The notes beneath the pieces are model-generated. The model did not search any database. It saw only the letters and a list, made by a program, of their open reading frames with translations, and was not told the origin of the DNA. This document shows positions 18,462 through 25,101 of a stretch of DNA of 25,101 bases, piece by piece (the stretch's first letter is position 1; each line of letters starts with the position of its first letter). The position numbers and the translations under genes were made by a program. The stretch is from an uncultured Bacteroides sp. (GTDB taxonomy: Bacteria > Bacteroidota > Bacteroidia > Bacteroidales > Bacteroidaceae): NCBI GenBank assembly GCA_900546355.1, contig URCM01000042.1:1-25101 (forward strand). Reading direction: 5' to 3'.

Positions 18462-18878
18462 TCAGTCTTTATCCGGACGGCGGGTGGCAAGCACCATCTT
18501 GTAATGGTTTTCGTTCGCAATGTTCAATACCCGCACGATTTCCCGGTAAGGAATGGACTCATCGGCATACAGTGCCACATACATTTCCGGTTCCCTTGCG
18601 GCACATTCCTGCAAGAACGAAGGCACCTCATCCAGGGATAAAGGCATCTCGTCATCATTGCCGAAAGCACCGTAATAATTCAAGTCCTTATCGATAATTA
18701 CCCGTACCATCGGCTTTGCCGAAGTCTGTTCCGAGCCTTGGGGCAACAACACCTTGATGGCATTGGGCGAAACCATCGTAGAAGTAATCATGAAAAATAT
18801 CAGCAACAGGAAGATGAGGTCGGTCATCGACGACATACTGAATACTGGCGATATTTTCTGTCTTCTTTTCAATGCCAT
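18462..18878 (-). CDS. exbD: Biopolymer transport protein ExbD
   Basis: ExbD is the second stator subunit of the proton channel that powers TonB. It is 138 residues, with a single N-terminal transmembrane helix (about 19-38) preceded by a short basic cytoplasmic end and followed by a periplasmic domain. Asp20, at the membrane entry (SSMTDLIFLLLIFFM), corresponds to the essential proton-carrying aspartate of the family (Asp25 in E. coli ExbD). It starts 4 nt after the exbB stop, so the two are translationally close. Only one exbD copy is present here. Confidence 0.93.
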   Translation of the reverse strand: MALKRRQKISPVFSMSSMTDLIFLLLIFFMITSTMVSPNAIKVLLPQGSEQTSAKPMVRVIIDKDLNYYGAFGNDDEMPLSLDEVPSFLQECAAREPEMYVALYADESIPYREIVRVLNIANENHYKMVLATRRPDKD

Positions 18879-18882
18879 AAGC

Positions 18883-19605
18883 TCATTGTTTTTCGTTGGG
18901 TTCGTTTATCAAGTCCATAAATGCCATCGTGCGGGCTTCCATCTGGTTCACCACCTTATCTACCCGATAAACCAAGTGGTTATAGGCAAACATCGCCGCA
19001 ATGCCGACCACCAAACCACCTACCGTAGTAATCATTGCTTCGTAAATACCACTTGAAAGCAAAGTGATGTCGATGTTGTTTCCCGCATTCGCCATGTTCC
19101 AAAAGGCACGCACCATGCCGGTCACCGTACCTAAGAACCCCAGCATCGGCGCACCACTCGACACGGTAGCAATAATCGCCAAGCCGTTTTCCAATTTAGC
19201 GACCTCAATATTTCCCGTATTTTCGATAGCCGCCTGCACATCCGATACCGGACGTCCCATACGGGTAATGCCCTTTTCTATCATCCGTGCCGAAGGGGTA
19301 TTCACCATCCGGCAATAGTTGATAGCCGACTTGATTTCGCCCGTCTTGATATAGTCACGGATACGGTCCATGAACAAAGGGTCTTCTTTTCCAGCCTTGC
19401 GGATAGCGAAAGCACGTTCGAAGAACACATAGAAAGCGATGACCGACATAATAGCCAGTACAATCATAATCCAACCGCCCTTGCATGCCATGTCCCATAA
19501 ATTCATTTCCGGTTCTCCCGAAGCTACGGGGGTCAATACCGGATTGACTCCCGCCAATGTATCGGCAACGGTCTGTGCCGCCGCCAGCAATGCCATACTC
19601 ATCAT
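18883..19605 (-). CDS. exbB: MotA/TolQ/ExbB proton channel protein (ExbB)
   Basis: ExbB is the main channel subunit of the TonB energising complex. With the start at 19605 it has 240 residues. Three membrane segments are visible: GGWIMIVLAIMSVIAFYVFF, the segment including GAPMLGFLGTVTGMVRAF, and ITTVGGLVVGIAAMFAY. The frame stays open to a TTG at 19665, but that lies at the predicted transcription start. GGAAAG sits just before ATG 19605, and ATG 19602 is equally possible. A TAACTTTG -7 box at 19670-19677 makes this the first gene of exbB-exbD-tonB-DJ-1-ispD(-recG). Confidence 0.92.
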   Translation of the reverse strand: MMSMALLAAAQTVADTLAGVNPVLTPVASGEPEMNLWDMACKGGWIMIVLAIMSVIAFYVFFERAFAIRKAGKEDPLFMDRIRDYIKTGEIKSAINYCRMVNTPSARMIEKGITRMGRPVSDVQAAIENTGNIEVAKLENGLAIIATVSSGAPMLGFLGTVTGMVRAFWNMANAGNNIDITLLSSGIYEAMITTVGGLVVGIAAMFAYNHLVYRVDKVVNQMEARTMAFMDLINEPNEKQ

Positions 19606-19669
19606 ACTCTTTCCAGTTTGTTTTTTCTTGGTTGTATTTAATTTTATTATCTTTGCGTTCAACAAAATG

Positions 19670-19677
19670 CAAAGTTA
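19670..19677 (-). promoter_or_regulatory. -7 box, probable promoter of the exbB operon
   Basis: TAACTTTG on the minus strand exactly fits TAnnTTTG. It lies 65 bp upstream of the chosen exbB ATG. No good -33 match was found at the usual distance. The divergent nadK gene has only a near-match (CATCTTTG, plus, 19700-19707). Confidence 0.45.
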
Positions 19678-19738
19678 GCAGAATTTATGGACAACCTGCC
19701 ATCTTTGCCGAATAAAGATTGATAAAAAGCTACAAGAT

Positions 19739-20629
19739 ATGCAACAAATCCTCAGATTTGCCCTTTTCGGGAATACATACCAAGAACATAAATCGGCGCA
19801 CGTCACGCATCTGCTCGACATCTTGCGCCGCAAGAAAGCCGAGATATGCATCAGCAATGATTTCTATGATTTCTTGAAGCAACACACCAAAGCTAATCTG
19901 AAAGGACTGAGAATCTTTCAAGGAAACGATTTCGATGCCGATATGGTGCTCAGTATCGGAGGTGACGGCACTTTCTTGCGCGCGGCAAGCCGAGTGGGGA
20001 AGAAAGAGATTCCCATCTTAGGCATCAATACCGGGCGGTTGGGTTTCCTTGCCGATGTGTCGCCCGACCAAATGGAAGAAGCTTTCGACGAGATTTACGA
20101 AGGAAAGTATCTGGCCGAACCGCGGCGAGTGCTACATCTTATCACCGAAGGTCATGTGTTGCGAGGATATCCCTTCGGACTGAACGAGATAGCCATCCTA
20201 AAACAAGATTCCTCATCCATGATTACCATCCATGCCTATATTAATAATGAGTTGCTCTGCACCTATCAGGCAGACGGACTGATTATAGCTACCCCTACCG
20301 GTTCTACAGGCTATTCGCTGAGCGTGGGAGGTCCTATCCTTGTACCTCAAAGCGGGACTATCAGCCTTACCGCCGTGGCTCCGCATAGCCTCAACATACG
20401 TCCCATCGTACTGCGCGACGAATGGGAAATCATGCTTGATGTCGAAAGCCGAAACCATAATTTCCTTATCTCGGTAGACGGACGAAGCGAAACCTGCCGC
20501 GAAGGTACCCGTCTGCACATTACCCGTGCAGACTATTTCGTACGCATCGTTAAGCGGTGCAACCATACGTTCTTCAATACGCTCCGTGAAAAGATGATGT
20601 GGGGAGTAGACGGACGGATGGAACGGTAA
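19739..20629 (+). CDS. nadK: NAD kinase
   Basis: NadK phosphorylates NAD to NADP and is the cell's source of NADP. It is 296 residues. The signature GGDGT is at 74-78 and LGFLAD follows at 101-106. LNE (148-150) and [20 protein letters not shown] (179-198) form the NAD-binding and catalytic region. The protein begins [15 protein letters not shown], the usual Bacteroidetes start. It is divergent from exbB with 133 bp between the chosen starts, and 46 bp precede the M16 protease gene, so the two may be cotranscribed. Confidence 0.96.
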   Translation: MQQILRFALFGNTYQEHKSAHVTHLLDILRRKKAEICISNDFYDFLKQHTKANLKGLRIFQGNDFDADMVLSIGGDGTFLRAASRVGKKEIPILGINTGRLGFLADVSPDQMEEAFDEIYEGKYLAEPRRVLHLITEGHVLRGYPFGLNEIAILKQDSSSMITIHAYINNELLCTYQADGLIIATPTGSTGYSLSVGGPILVPQSGTISLTAVAPHSLNIRPIVLRDEWEIMLDVESRNHNFLISVDGRSETCREGTRLHITRADYFVRIVKRCNHTFFNTLREKMMWGVDGRMER

Positions 20630-20675
20630 GGATGAAGAAAATAAAGGAACAAACATTCTTTTTATAAATGTAGTT

Positions 20676-23582
20676 ATGAACAAACTGAAATCAGCACTTT
20701 GTGTATTCTTGCTTGCCTTAGGGCTGCCGATGACGGCAAAGGAATACACTTATCAAGCTGTAGAAGGCGACCTGATGAATACTCGCATCTACACACTTGA
20801 TAATGGATTGAAGGTATATTTGTCGGTCAATGACGAGACGCCGCGCATACAGACGTATATAGCTGTACGTACGGGAAGCCGGAATGACCCGCCCGAAACT
20901 ACCGGACTGGCTCACTATCTGGAACATCTGATGTTCAAAGGTACCAAACAATTCGGAACTTCAAATGCTACGGAAGAAGCACCGCTTCTGGATGCCATCA
21001 AGCAGCATTTCGAAGTGTACCGCACGTTGAAGGATTCACTTGCCCGCCGGGCTTATTACCACGAGATAGACAGTATCTCTCAACTTGCCGCCCGCTATTT
21101 CATCCCGAATGAATACGACAAGCTGATGGCGGCTATCGGAGCCGAAGGCACCAATGCTTATACCAGCAACGATGTGACTTGCTACGTGGAAAACATACCT
21201 GCCAATGAAGTGGACAACTGGGCGCGCATTCAGGCAGACCGTTTCCAGCATATGGTCATCCGCGGATTCCACACCGAACTGGAAGCCGTGTATGAGGAGT
21301 ACAATATGGGACTGGCAAGCGATACGAACAAATTGTTTGATGCCCTGATGGCACTGCTCTTCCCCAATCATCCGTATGGCACACAGACCACCATCGGTAC
21401 GCAAGAACACTTGAAGAATCCTTCTATCGTCAACATTGAGAATTACTTTAAGCGGTATTACGTGCCCAATAACGTAGCCATCTGTATGGCGGGCGATTTC
21501 GATCCCGACCAAGTGATTGCTGTTATCGATAAGTATTTCGGCACATGGAAACCCAATCCGAATCTTTCGCAACCGCAATACGCACCTATTGCCGACCGCA
21601 CGACACCCAAAGACACTACAGTAGTGGGACAGGAAGCCGAACGTATTTATGTAGCATGGAAATTTGACAAAGCGGCTTCGTTACAATCCGATACCCTCGA
21701 TGTAATAGCCGATATGCTCAGCAACGGCAAGGCAGGACTGATGGACCTTGACCTTGAACAGCAGATGAAATGGCTGGGAGGTGGCGCGTTTACGCTTCCG
21801 CTCGCCGAATATTCAGGCTTCATTGTAGCCGGATTCCCGAAAGAAGGACAGTCGCTCGATGACCTGAAAGCCTTGCTTCTTGGCGAAATAGACAAGTTGA
21901 AGAAAGGTGACTTCAGCGAAGATTTGCTCAAAGCGGTAATCAACAACAAGAAACTGGCTTATTACACCACCCTGGAAAGCAACGAAGGACGTGCCGATAT
22001 GTTTGTCAACGCCTTCATCAACCGTCAGGAATGGAGCGACGTAGCACACCGCATGGACCGCATCTCGAAGATAACCAAGCAACAGATTGTAGACTTTGCC
22101 AACCGTCACTTCCGTGACAACTATGTAACTGTATACAAGCGCATCGGCAACGATACTTCCATCAAGAAGATAGACAAGCCGCAAATCACCGCTATCCCGA
22201 CCAACCGCGATATGCAAAGCGCATTTGTGGCAGAGATTACGAATGCGAAAACCACTCCGATACAGCCGCGTTTTGTCGATTTCAATAAAGACCTGGCCAA
22301 AGGAACAACTTCGAAAGGCTTACCCGTACTCTATGTAAAGAATACCGAAAACGGACGCTTTTCGTTAAACTATTACTTCGAATTCGGCGAGGAGAGCGAC
22401 AAATGGCTTCCGTATGCCGCCGATTATTTCGAATACCTGGGCACTGACAAGATGAGTGCCGAAGAGTTGAAGCAGAAGTTCTATCAACTGGCTTGCGACT
22501 TCGAAATCAGTGTAGGCACCAAGACCAGCAGTATCGCGTTGCGGGGATTGGCTGAAAACATGACACAGGCCATGGCATTGATGGAAGACTTCCTTGCTCA
22601 TGCGAAAGCCGACAATGAAGCATACGCCCAATACATCGCTCTTGAAGAGAAGGCGCGTACAGACAATAAACTTAGCCAAGAAAGCAATTTCAACGCTTTA
22701 CGGGCATACGGAACCTATGGTCCTTACAACCAGGCACGCAACATTCCTTCATCTCAGGAACTGAAGGAGATGAATCCACAACAGTTGGTGGATAAGATAA
22801 AAGCCTTCGGAAACTACAAGCACACCATATTATATTATGGCCCGATGGAACAGGACGAGCTTATCGCTTCGGTAGACCGCAATCACCCGACAGCTTCGAC
22901 GCTTGCTGATGTTCCCGTGGGAAAACCCTATACGTTACAATCCACCCCGAAGAACGAAGTGTTCATTGCCCCGTATGACGCGAAGAATATTTATATGGTG
23001 CAATACCATAACGAGAACCGTGCGTGGGACGCTGCCCGTCAGCCGGTTATTGATTTGTTCAATGAATATTTCGGAGGAGGCATGAATACGGTTGTGTTCC
23101 AGGAATTGCGCGAAGCCAGAGGATTGGCATACAGTGCCGGAGCTTCTTATGTGACTCCTGCCTATAAGGGAAGACCCGAATATGCCATGACATTCATTAT
23201 CTCGCAAAACGACAAGATGACCGACTGCATCCGTACGTTCAACGAAATCATCAACACCATGCCGCAATCGGATAAAGCGTTCGAACTGGCAAAACAAGCA
23301 CTCTTGAAACGTCTTGCCACTGCCCGTACCACGAAGATGGGCATCATCAATGCTTATCTCAACGCCAAATTCAGAGGCATCGATTATGACATCAACGAGA
23401 AAGTGTACAATGCCGCAGCGTCACTCACCTTGGATGACATTGCCCGCTTCGAGAAAGAAGCGATGGCAAACAAGCCTTACCGTTACCTCATCCTTGGCAA
23501 TGAGAAAGAACTCGATATGAAAGCACTCGAAAAGATTGGTCCGGTGAAACGGTTAAGTACCGAAGAAATCTTTGGATATTAA
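20676..23582 (+). CDS. M16 family zinc metalloprotease, secreted/periplasmic
   Basis: It is 968 residues with two M16 halves. A signal peptide is visible (about 1-21, cleavage near MTAKEY). The N-terminal half has the inverted zinc motif HYLEH (80-84), and the likely third ligand is Glu208 in ELEAVYEEYN. About 124 residues separate the motif from that Glu, more than the classical spacing of about 76, so a helical insert (about 100-150) is present. The C-terminal half (about 520-968) has no HxxEH and is the usual inactive partner. It probably degrades peptides in the periplasm. Its stop codon touches a palindromic repeat (23582-23775). Confidence 0.92.
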   Translation: MNKLKSALCVFLLALGLPMTAKEYTYQAVEGDLMNTRIYTLDNGLKVYLSVNDETPRIQTYIAVRTGSRNDPPETTGLAHYLEHLMFKGTKQFGTSNATEEAPLLDAIKQHFEVYRTLKDSLARRAYYHEIDSISQLAARYFIPNEYDKLMAAIGAEGTNAYTSNDVTCYVENIPANEVDNWARIQADRFQHMVIRGFHTELEAVYEEYNMGLASDTNKLFDALMALLFPNHPYGTQTTIGTQEHLKNPSIVNIENYFKRYYVPNNVAICMAGDFDPDQVIAVIDKYFGTWKPNPNLSQPQYAPIADRTTPKDTTVVGQEAERIYVAWKFDKAASLQSDTLDVIADMLSNGKAGLMDLDLEQQMKWLGGGAFTLPLAEYSGFIVAGFPKEGQSLDDLKALLLGEIDKLKKGDFSEDLLKAVINNKKLAYYTTLESNEGRADMFVNAFINRQEWSDVAHRMDRISKITKQQIVDFANRHFRDNYVTVYKRIGNDTSIKKIDKPQITAIPTNRDMQSAFVAEITNAKTTPIQPRFVDFNKDLAKGTTSKGLPVLYVKNTENGRFSLNYYFEFGEESDKWLPYAADYFEYLGTDKMSAEELKQKFYQLACDFEISVGTKTSSIALRGLAENMTQAMALMEDFLAHAKADNEAYAQYIALEEKARTDNKLSQESNFNALRAYGTYGPYNQARNIPSSQELKEMNPQQLVDKIKAFGNYKHTILYYGPMEQDELIASVDRNHPTASTLADVPVGKPYTLQSTPKNEVFIAPYDAKNIYMVQYHNENRAWDAARQPVIDLFNEYFGGGMNTVVFQELREARGLAYSAGASYVTPAYKGRPEYAMTFIISQNDKMTDCIRTFNEIINTMPQSDKAFELAKQALLKRLATARTTKMGIINAYLNAKFRGIDYDINEKVYNAAASLTLDDIARFEKEAMANKPYRYLILGNEKELDMKALEKIGPVKRLSTEEIFGY

Positions 23583-23775
23583 GAAACTATTTTGAATTTA
23601 TCGTGCTCTGGTTTAGGATGAGTTTTTGAGGTATTCCCGCTTCTGTGATGAGGAAGATAGCGGGCTATCTGACGAAGGACAGAAGCGGAAAGGACCAAAA
23701 AATCGCCCAAAGCACACACGAAAACGAATACATCAAGACAAGAAAAACTTTTTGGAGAAATTCAAAATAGTTTCT
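23582..23775. repeat. Palindromic intergenic element A (194 bp, 18-bp inverted ends)
   Basis: AGAAACTATTTTGAATTT (23582-23599) is a perfect inverted copy of 23758-23775. Inside are nested hairpins: CCGCTTCTGT (23637-23646) with ACAGAAGCGG (23679-23688), and AGATAG with CTATCT (23655-23670). Left-side blocks recur after asnB (12525-12564); the right end recurs at 25052-25101 with 46 of 50 bases equal. No transposase is encoded. The first base is the last A of the M16 stop codon. It resembles a MITE or REP-like element. Confidence 0.8.
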
Positions 23776-23781
23776 AATATA

Positions 23782-23900
23782 TGAATGTCCGCATTTTACC
23801 AATAAACTGTAGGGGCAGGGGTTGCCTGCCCGAAAACATCCACCTGGACGCATACGGGCGGGCTAACCCCGCCCCTACGTTGGCTAATTGCGGACATTCA
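23782..23900. repeat. Palindromic intergenic element B with GC-rich hairpin
   Basis: Perfect 12-bp ends TGAATGTCCGCA (23782-23793) and TGCGGACATTCA (23889-23900) enclose a long imperfect hairpin. GTAGGGGCAGGGGTT (23809-23823) pairs with 23865-23878 with one bulge, and GCCTGCCCG (23824-23832) pairs with CGGGCGGGC (23855-23863) with one G-U. GTAGGGGC-type hairpins of this kind are common mobile palindromes in bacteria. It lies 6 bp from element A and ends 31 bp before the GNAT start. Confidence 0.75.
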
Positions 23901-23931
23901 ATTCATTTCTAACTTTATCAATTAAAACACA

Positions 23932-24414
23932 ATGATACGTAATGTAACCCCTCAAGACGCATGCGCCATCGTAGATATCTATAATCATTACATTACCTTG
24001 AGCACTGCCACCTTCGAGATAACTTCGCTTGATGAAGCCGAGATGAGGCAGCGTATTCTTGCCATAACTTCTCATTATCCGTATTTCGTGGAAGAGACAG
24101 ACGGAAAAATCACAGGGTATTGCTATGCGCATCCGTGGAAAGAACGGGCGGCCTATGCACAGACATGGGAAACTACGGTTTATGTCGCTCCAGGCGAAGA
24201 GCGGAAAGGCATTGGCACACGCTTGATGGAAAAGCTGATTGAAGCCTGTCGTCCGATGAAATGCCGTTCGCTGATAGCTTGCATTACCGAGGATAATCAT
24301 GCCAGCCGCTTGCTACACGAACGCTTGGGCTTTACACAAGTCTCTCATTTCAAAGAAGTCGGTTTCAAGTTCGACAAGTGGTTAGGAGTAGTTGATTATC
24401 AGCTATTTCTTTAA
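23932..24414 (+). CDS. GNAT family N-acetyltransferase (phosphinothricin-type)
   Basis: It is 160 residues and uses acetyl-CoA to acetylate an amine. The acetyl-CoA loop is in GEERKGIGTRLMEKLIEA (88-105). The family's ITEDNHASRLLHERLGF and the C-terminal KFDKWLGVVDYQ match the Pat/YncA (MnaT) group, whose substrates include phosphinothricin, methionine sulfone or sulfoximine, and N-terminal amino groups. The true substrate cannot be told. The ATG at 23932 gives MIRNVTPQDACAIVDIYN, the usual start. It is separated from the M16 gene by two palindromic elements, so it probably has its own expression. Confidence 0.9.
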   Translation: MIRNVTPQDACAIVDIYNHYITLSTATFEITSLDEAEMRQRILAITSHYPYFVEETDGKITGYCYAHPWKERAAYAQTWETTVYVAPGEERKGIGTRLMEKLIEACRPMKCRSLIACITEDNHASRLLHERLGFTQVSHFKEVGFKFDKWLGVVDYQLFL

Positions 24415-24544
24415 CAATCGGGAAAAGCAGGACGCAGATACGCAAAATTTTTCTTGCAAACTTCCAGAACAATTTCCCGGTCTTAAATGTTAGAAGGAAG
24501 AAGGGGACGAAAAAACCTCTTTATTATATCTCTATCAAACGAAA

Positions 24545-24564
24545 GATGGAAAAGAGTTTCCATC
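24545..24564 (+). terminator. Hairpin after the GNAT gene, possible terminator
   Basis: GATGGAAA and TTTCCATC form a perfect 8-bp stem with loop AGAG, followed by an AT-rich stretch without a clean T-run. It lies 130 bp past the acetyltransferase stop. Confidence 0.4.
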
Positions 24565-24589
24565 ATATATTTACTTAATTAGTAATTCG

Positions 24590-24625
24590 GAAAATCCGGT
24601 TCGCAGGGATGCGTACCGGATTTTC
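24590..24625. terminator. Strong hairpin, likely (bidirectional) terminator
   Basis: GAAAATCCGGT (24590-24600) and ACCGGATTTTC (24615-24625) form a perfect 11-bp stem, with a further CGC/GCG (24602-24604, 24611-24613) inside and a 6-nt loop. The TTTTC end gives a short T-tract on either strand. Confidence 0.65.
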
Positions 24626-24708
24626 TGATTATTCTAAGAAACAGTTTATTTTTATTGATTCTCCGCACAGGTGATGAGAACTTTTCACGGAATTTGCCAT
24701 ATTTTGCG

Positions 24709-24716
24709 TACCTTTA
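24709..24716 (+). promoter_or_regulatory. -7-like box upstream of the candidate RNA
   Basis: TACCTTTA matches TAnnTTTG except for the last base. The expected transcription start (about 24722-24724) falls just before the first hairpin of the candidate RNA. No clear -33 box was found. Confidence 0.4.
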
Positions 24717-24721
24717 CGATA

Positions 24722-24960
24722 TAACGTGCGACAAGAGGTCGTACAAGTAATTGTTCAGCATGATGTCTGAACCTGTTGTTCCGTCAACAGTAGCCTAAAG
24801 AGGCGTGCTTTACGAGTAATTGTTTGTTACGAAGCCCTCTTGACAATATGGCTCTGTGCAGAAATATCCAATGCACAGGCTGTTAGGCTGACCGATATGA
24901 GTAACGGATGTAAACCGCTGCACCATCGTGACAAAGAAATAGCTTACGGATATTTATACT
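24722..24960 (+). ncRNA. Candidate structured non-coding RNA, family not recognised
   Basis: The stretch has no ORF, is richer in GC than its surroundings, and holds successive short hairpins: GTGCGAC/GTCGTAC (24726-24744, one G-U), GTTCAG/CTGAAC (24753-24772), CTGTTG/CAACAG (24773-24790), GCCT/AGGC (24793-24804) and CTGTGCA/TGCACAG (24854-24878). CAAGAGG (24732-24738, loop of the first hairpin) is perfectly complementary to CCTCTTG (24836-24842), allowing a closing helix or pseudoknot. The 10-mer AGTAATTGTT occurs twice (24746, 24815). A -7-like box sits just upstream. tmRNA, RNase P and SRP RNA signatures were not found; a Bacteroidales 6S/Bacteroidales-1 RNA is one possibility. The 3' end is uncertain. 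Confidence 0.5.
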
Positions 24961-25051
24961 TTGCGCGGTATGAAAAATGTGCATTTTTGTAGATGTCGTA
25001 TTGAACACAGATTATACAAAAATGCGCAGAGAAACACAGAAGAAAAATATA

Positions 25052-25101
25052 AGAAGCTGTTTTGAATTTCTCCAAAAAGTTTTTCTTGGCTTGATGTATC
25101 C
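25052..25101 (-). repeat. Partial copy of element A, cut by window edge
   Basis: AGAAGCTGTTTTGAATTT (25052-25069) and the following 32 nt match the reverse complement of 23726-23775 at 46 of 50 positions. It runs off the right edge, so a full element probably continues there. Confidence 0.75.

Larger units (their letters stand above)
24415..25101. other. Gene-free right end of the window
   Basis: No protein gene is supported in these 687 bp. In order they hold an 8-bp hairpin, a strong two-step hairpin resembling a terminator, a -7-like box, a candidate structured RNA, an 11-bp inverted repeat (24981-24991 with 25015-25025) around degenerate CACAG words, and the start of another copy of element A. 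Confidence 0.7.

Noticed and set aside
19606..19665. TTG start giving a 260-residue ExbB
   Set aside because: It would fall at the predicted transcription start just after the TAACTTTG box; a ribosome site precedes ATG 19605/19602.
23665..23853. Minus-strand ORF of 62 codons between the M16 and GNAT genes
   Set aside because: It is composed of the two palindromic elements and has no protein-like features.
24722..24960. tmRNA, RNase P RNA or SRP RNA
   Set aside because: The conserved words of these RNAs (tmRNA ends and tag frame, GAGGAAAGTCC, GGTCAGG...GGAAGG) are absent.
24415..25101. CRISPR array or integrase attachment site
   Set aside because: No regularly spaced direct repeats, no tRNA gene and no integrase are seen.

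Overview
The window looks like a chromosomal housekeeping stretch from a gut-type Bacteroidales bacterium, most likely Bacteroidaceae (Bacteroides/Phocaeicola-like). Supporting evidence is the type III glutamine synthetase (GlnN), DapL in place of the succinylase route to diaminopimelate, a Bacteroides-style malate dehydrogenase, weak Shine-Dalgarno sites, and -7 boxes of the TAnnTTTG type. Species cannot be fixed from sequence reading alone. No phage, transposase, CRISPR array, tRNA or rRNA was seen.

Region 1 (1-10205, minus strand) is a nitrogen and amino-acid block, read in the order dapF - dapL - glnN - gltB - gltD. The gltD gene runs off the left edge. DapL and DapF make meso-diaminopimelate. 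GlnN with GltBD forms the GS-GOGAT ammonium assimilation cycle. A 312-bp gap between glnN and gltB holds a symmetric operator-like dyad. Region 2 (10206-12877) is a 642-bp AT-rich divergent promoter region, then asnB (plus), then a gap with a repeat relic, a double palindrome, a 48-codon signal-peptide-like ORF and the mdh terminator.

Region 3 (12878-19605, minus strand) holds mdh, then recG, ispD, a DJ-1/PfpI gene, tonB, exbD and exbB. The last five are tightly packed in the order exbB-exbD-tonB-DJ-1-ispD, with recG following after a palindromic CTCTGTGT-type repeat. Region 4 (19739-24414, plus strand) has nadK divergent from exbB, a large M16 zinc protease with a signal peptide, and a GNAT acetyltransferase.

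The coding part is ordinary. The unexplained material is in the gaps: a dispersed repeat family with three representatives (after asnB, after the M16 gene, and at the right edge), a second palindromic element beside the M16 copy, the double palindrome after asnB, and a gene-free 687-bp right end. That right end carries strong hairpins and a candidate structured non-coding RNA (about 24722-24960).
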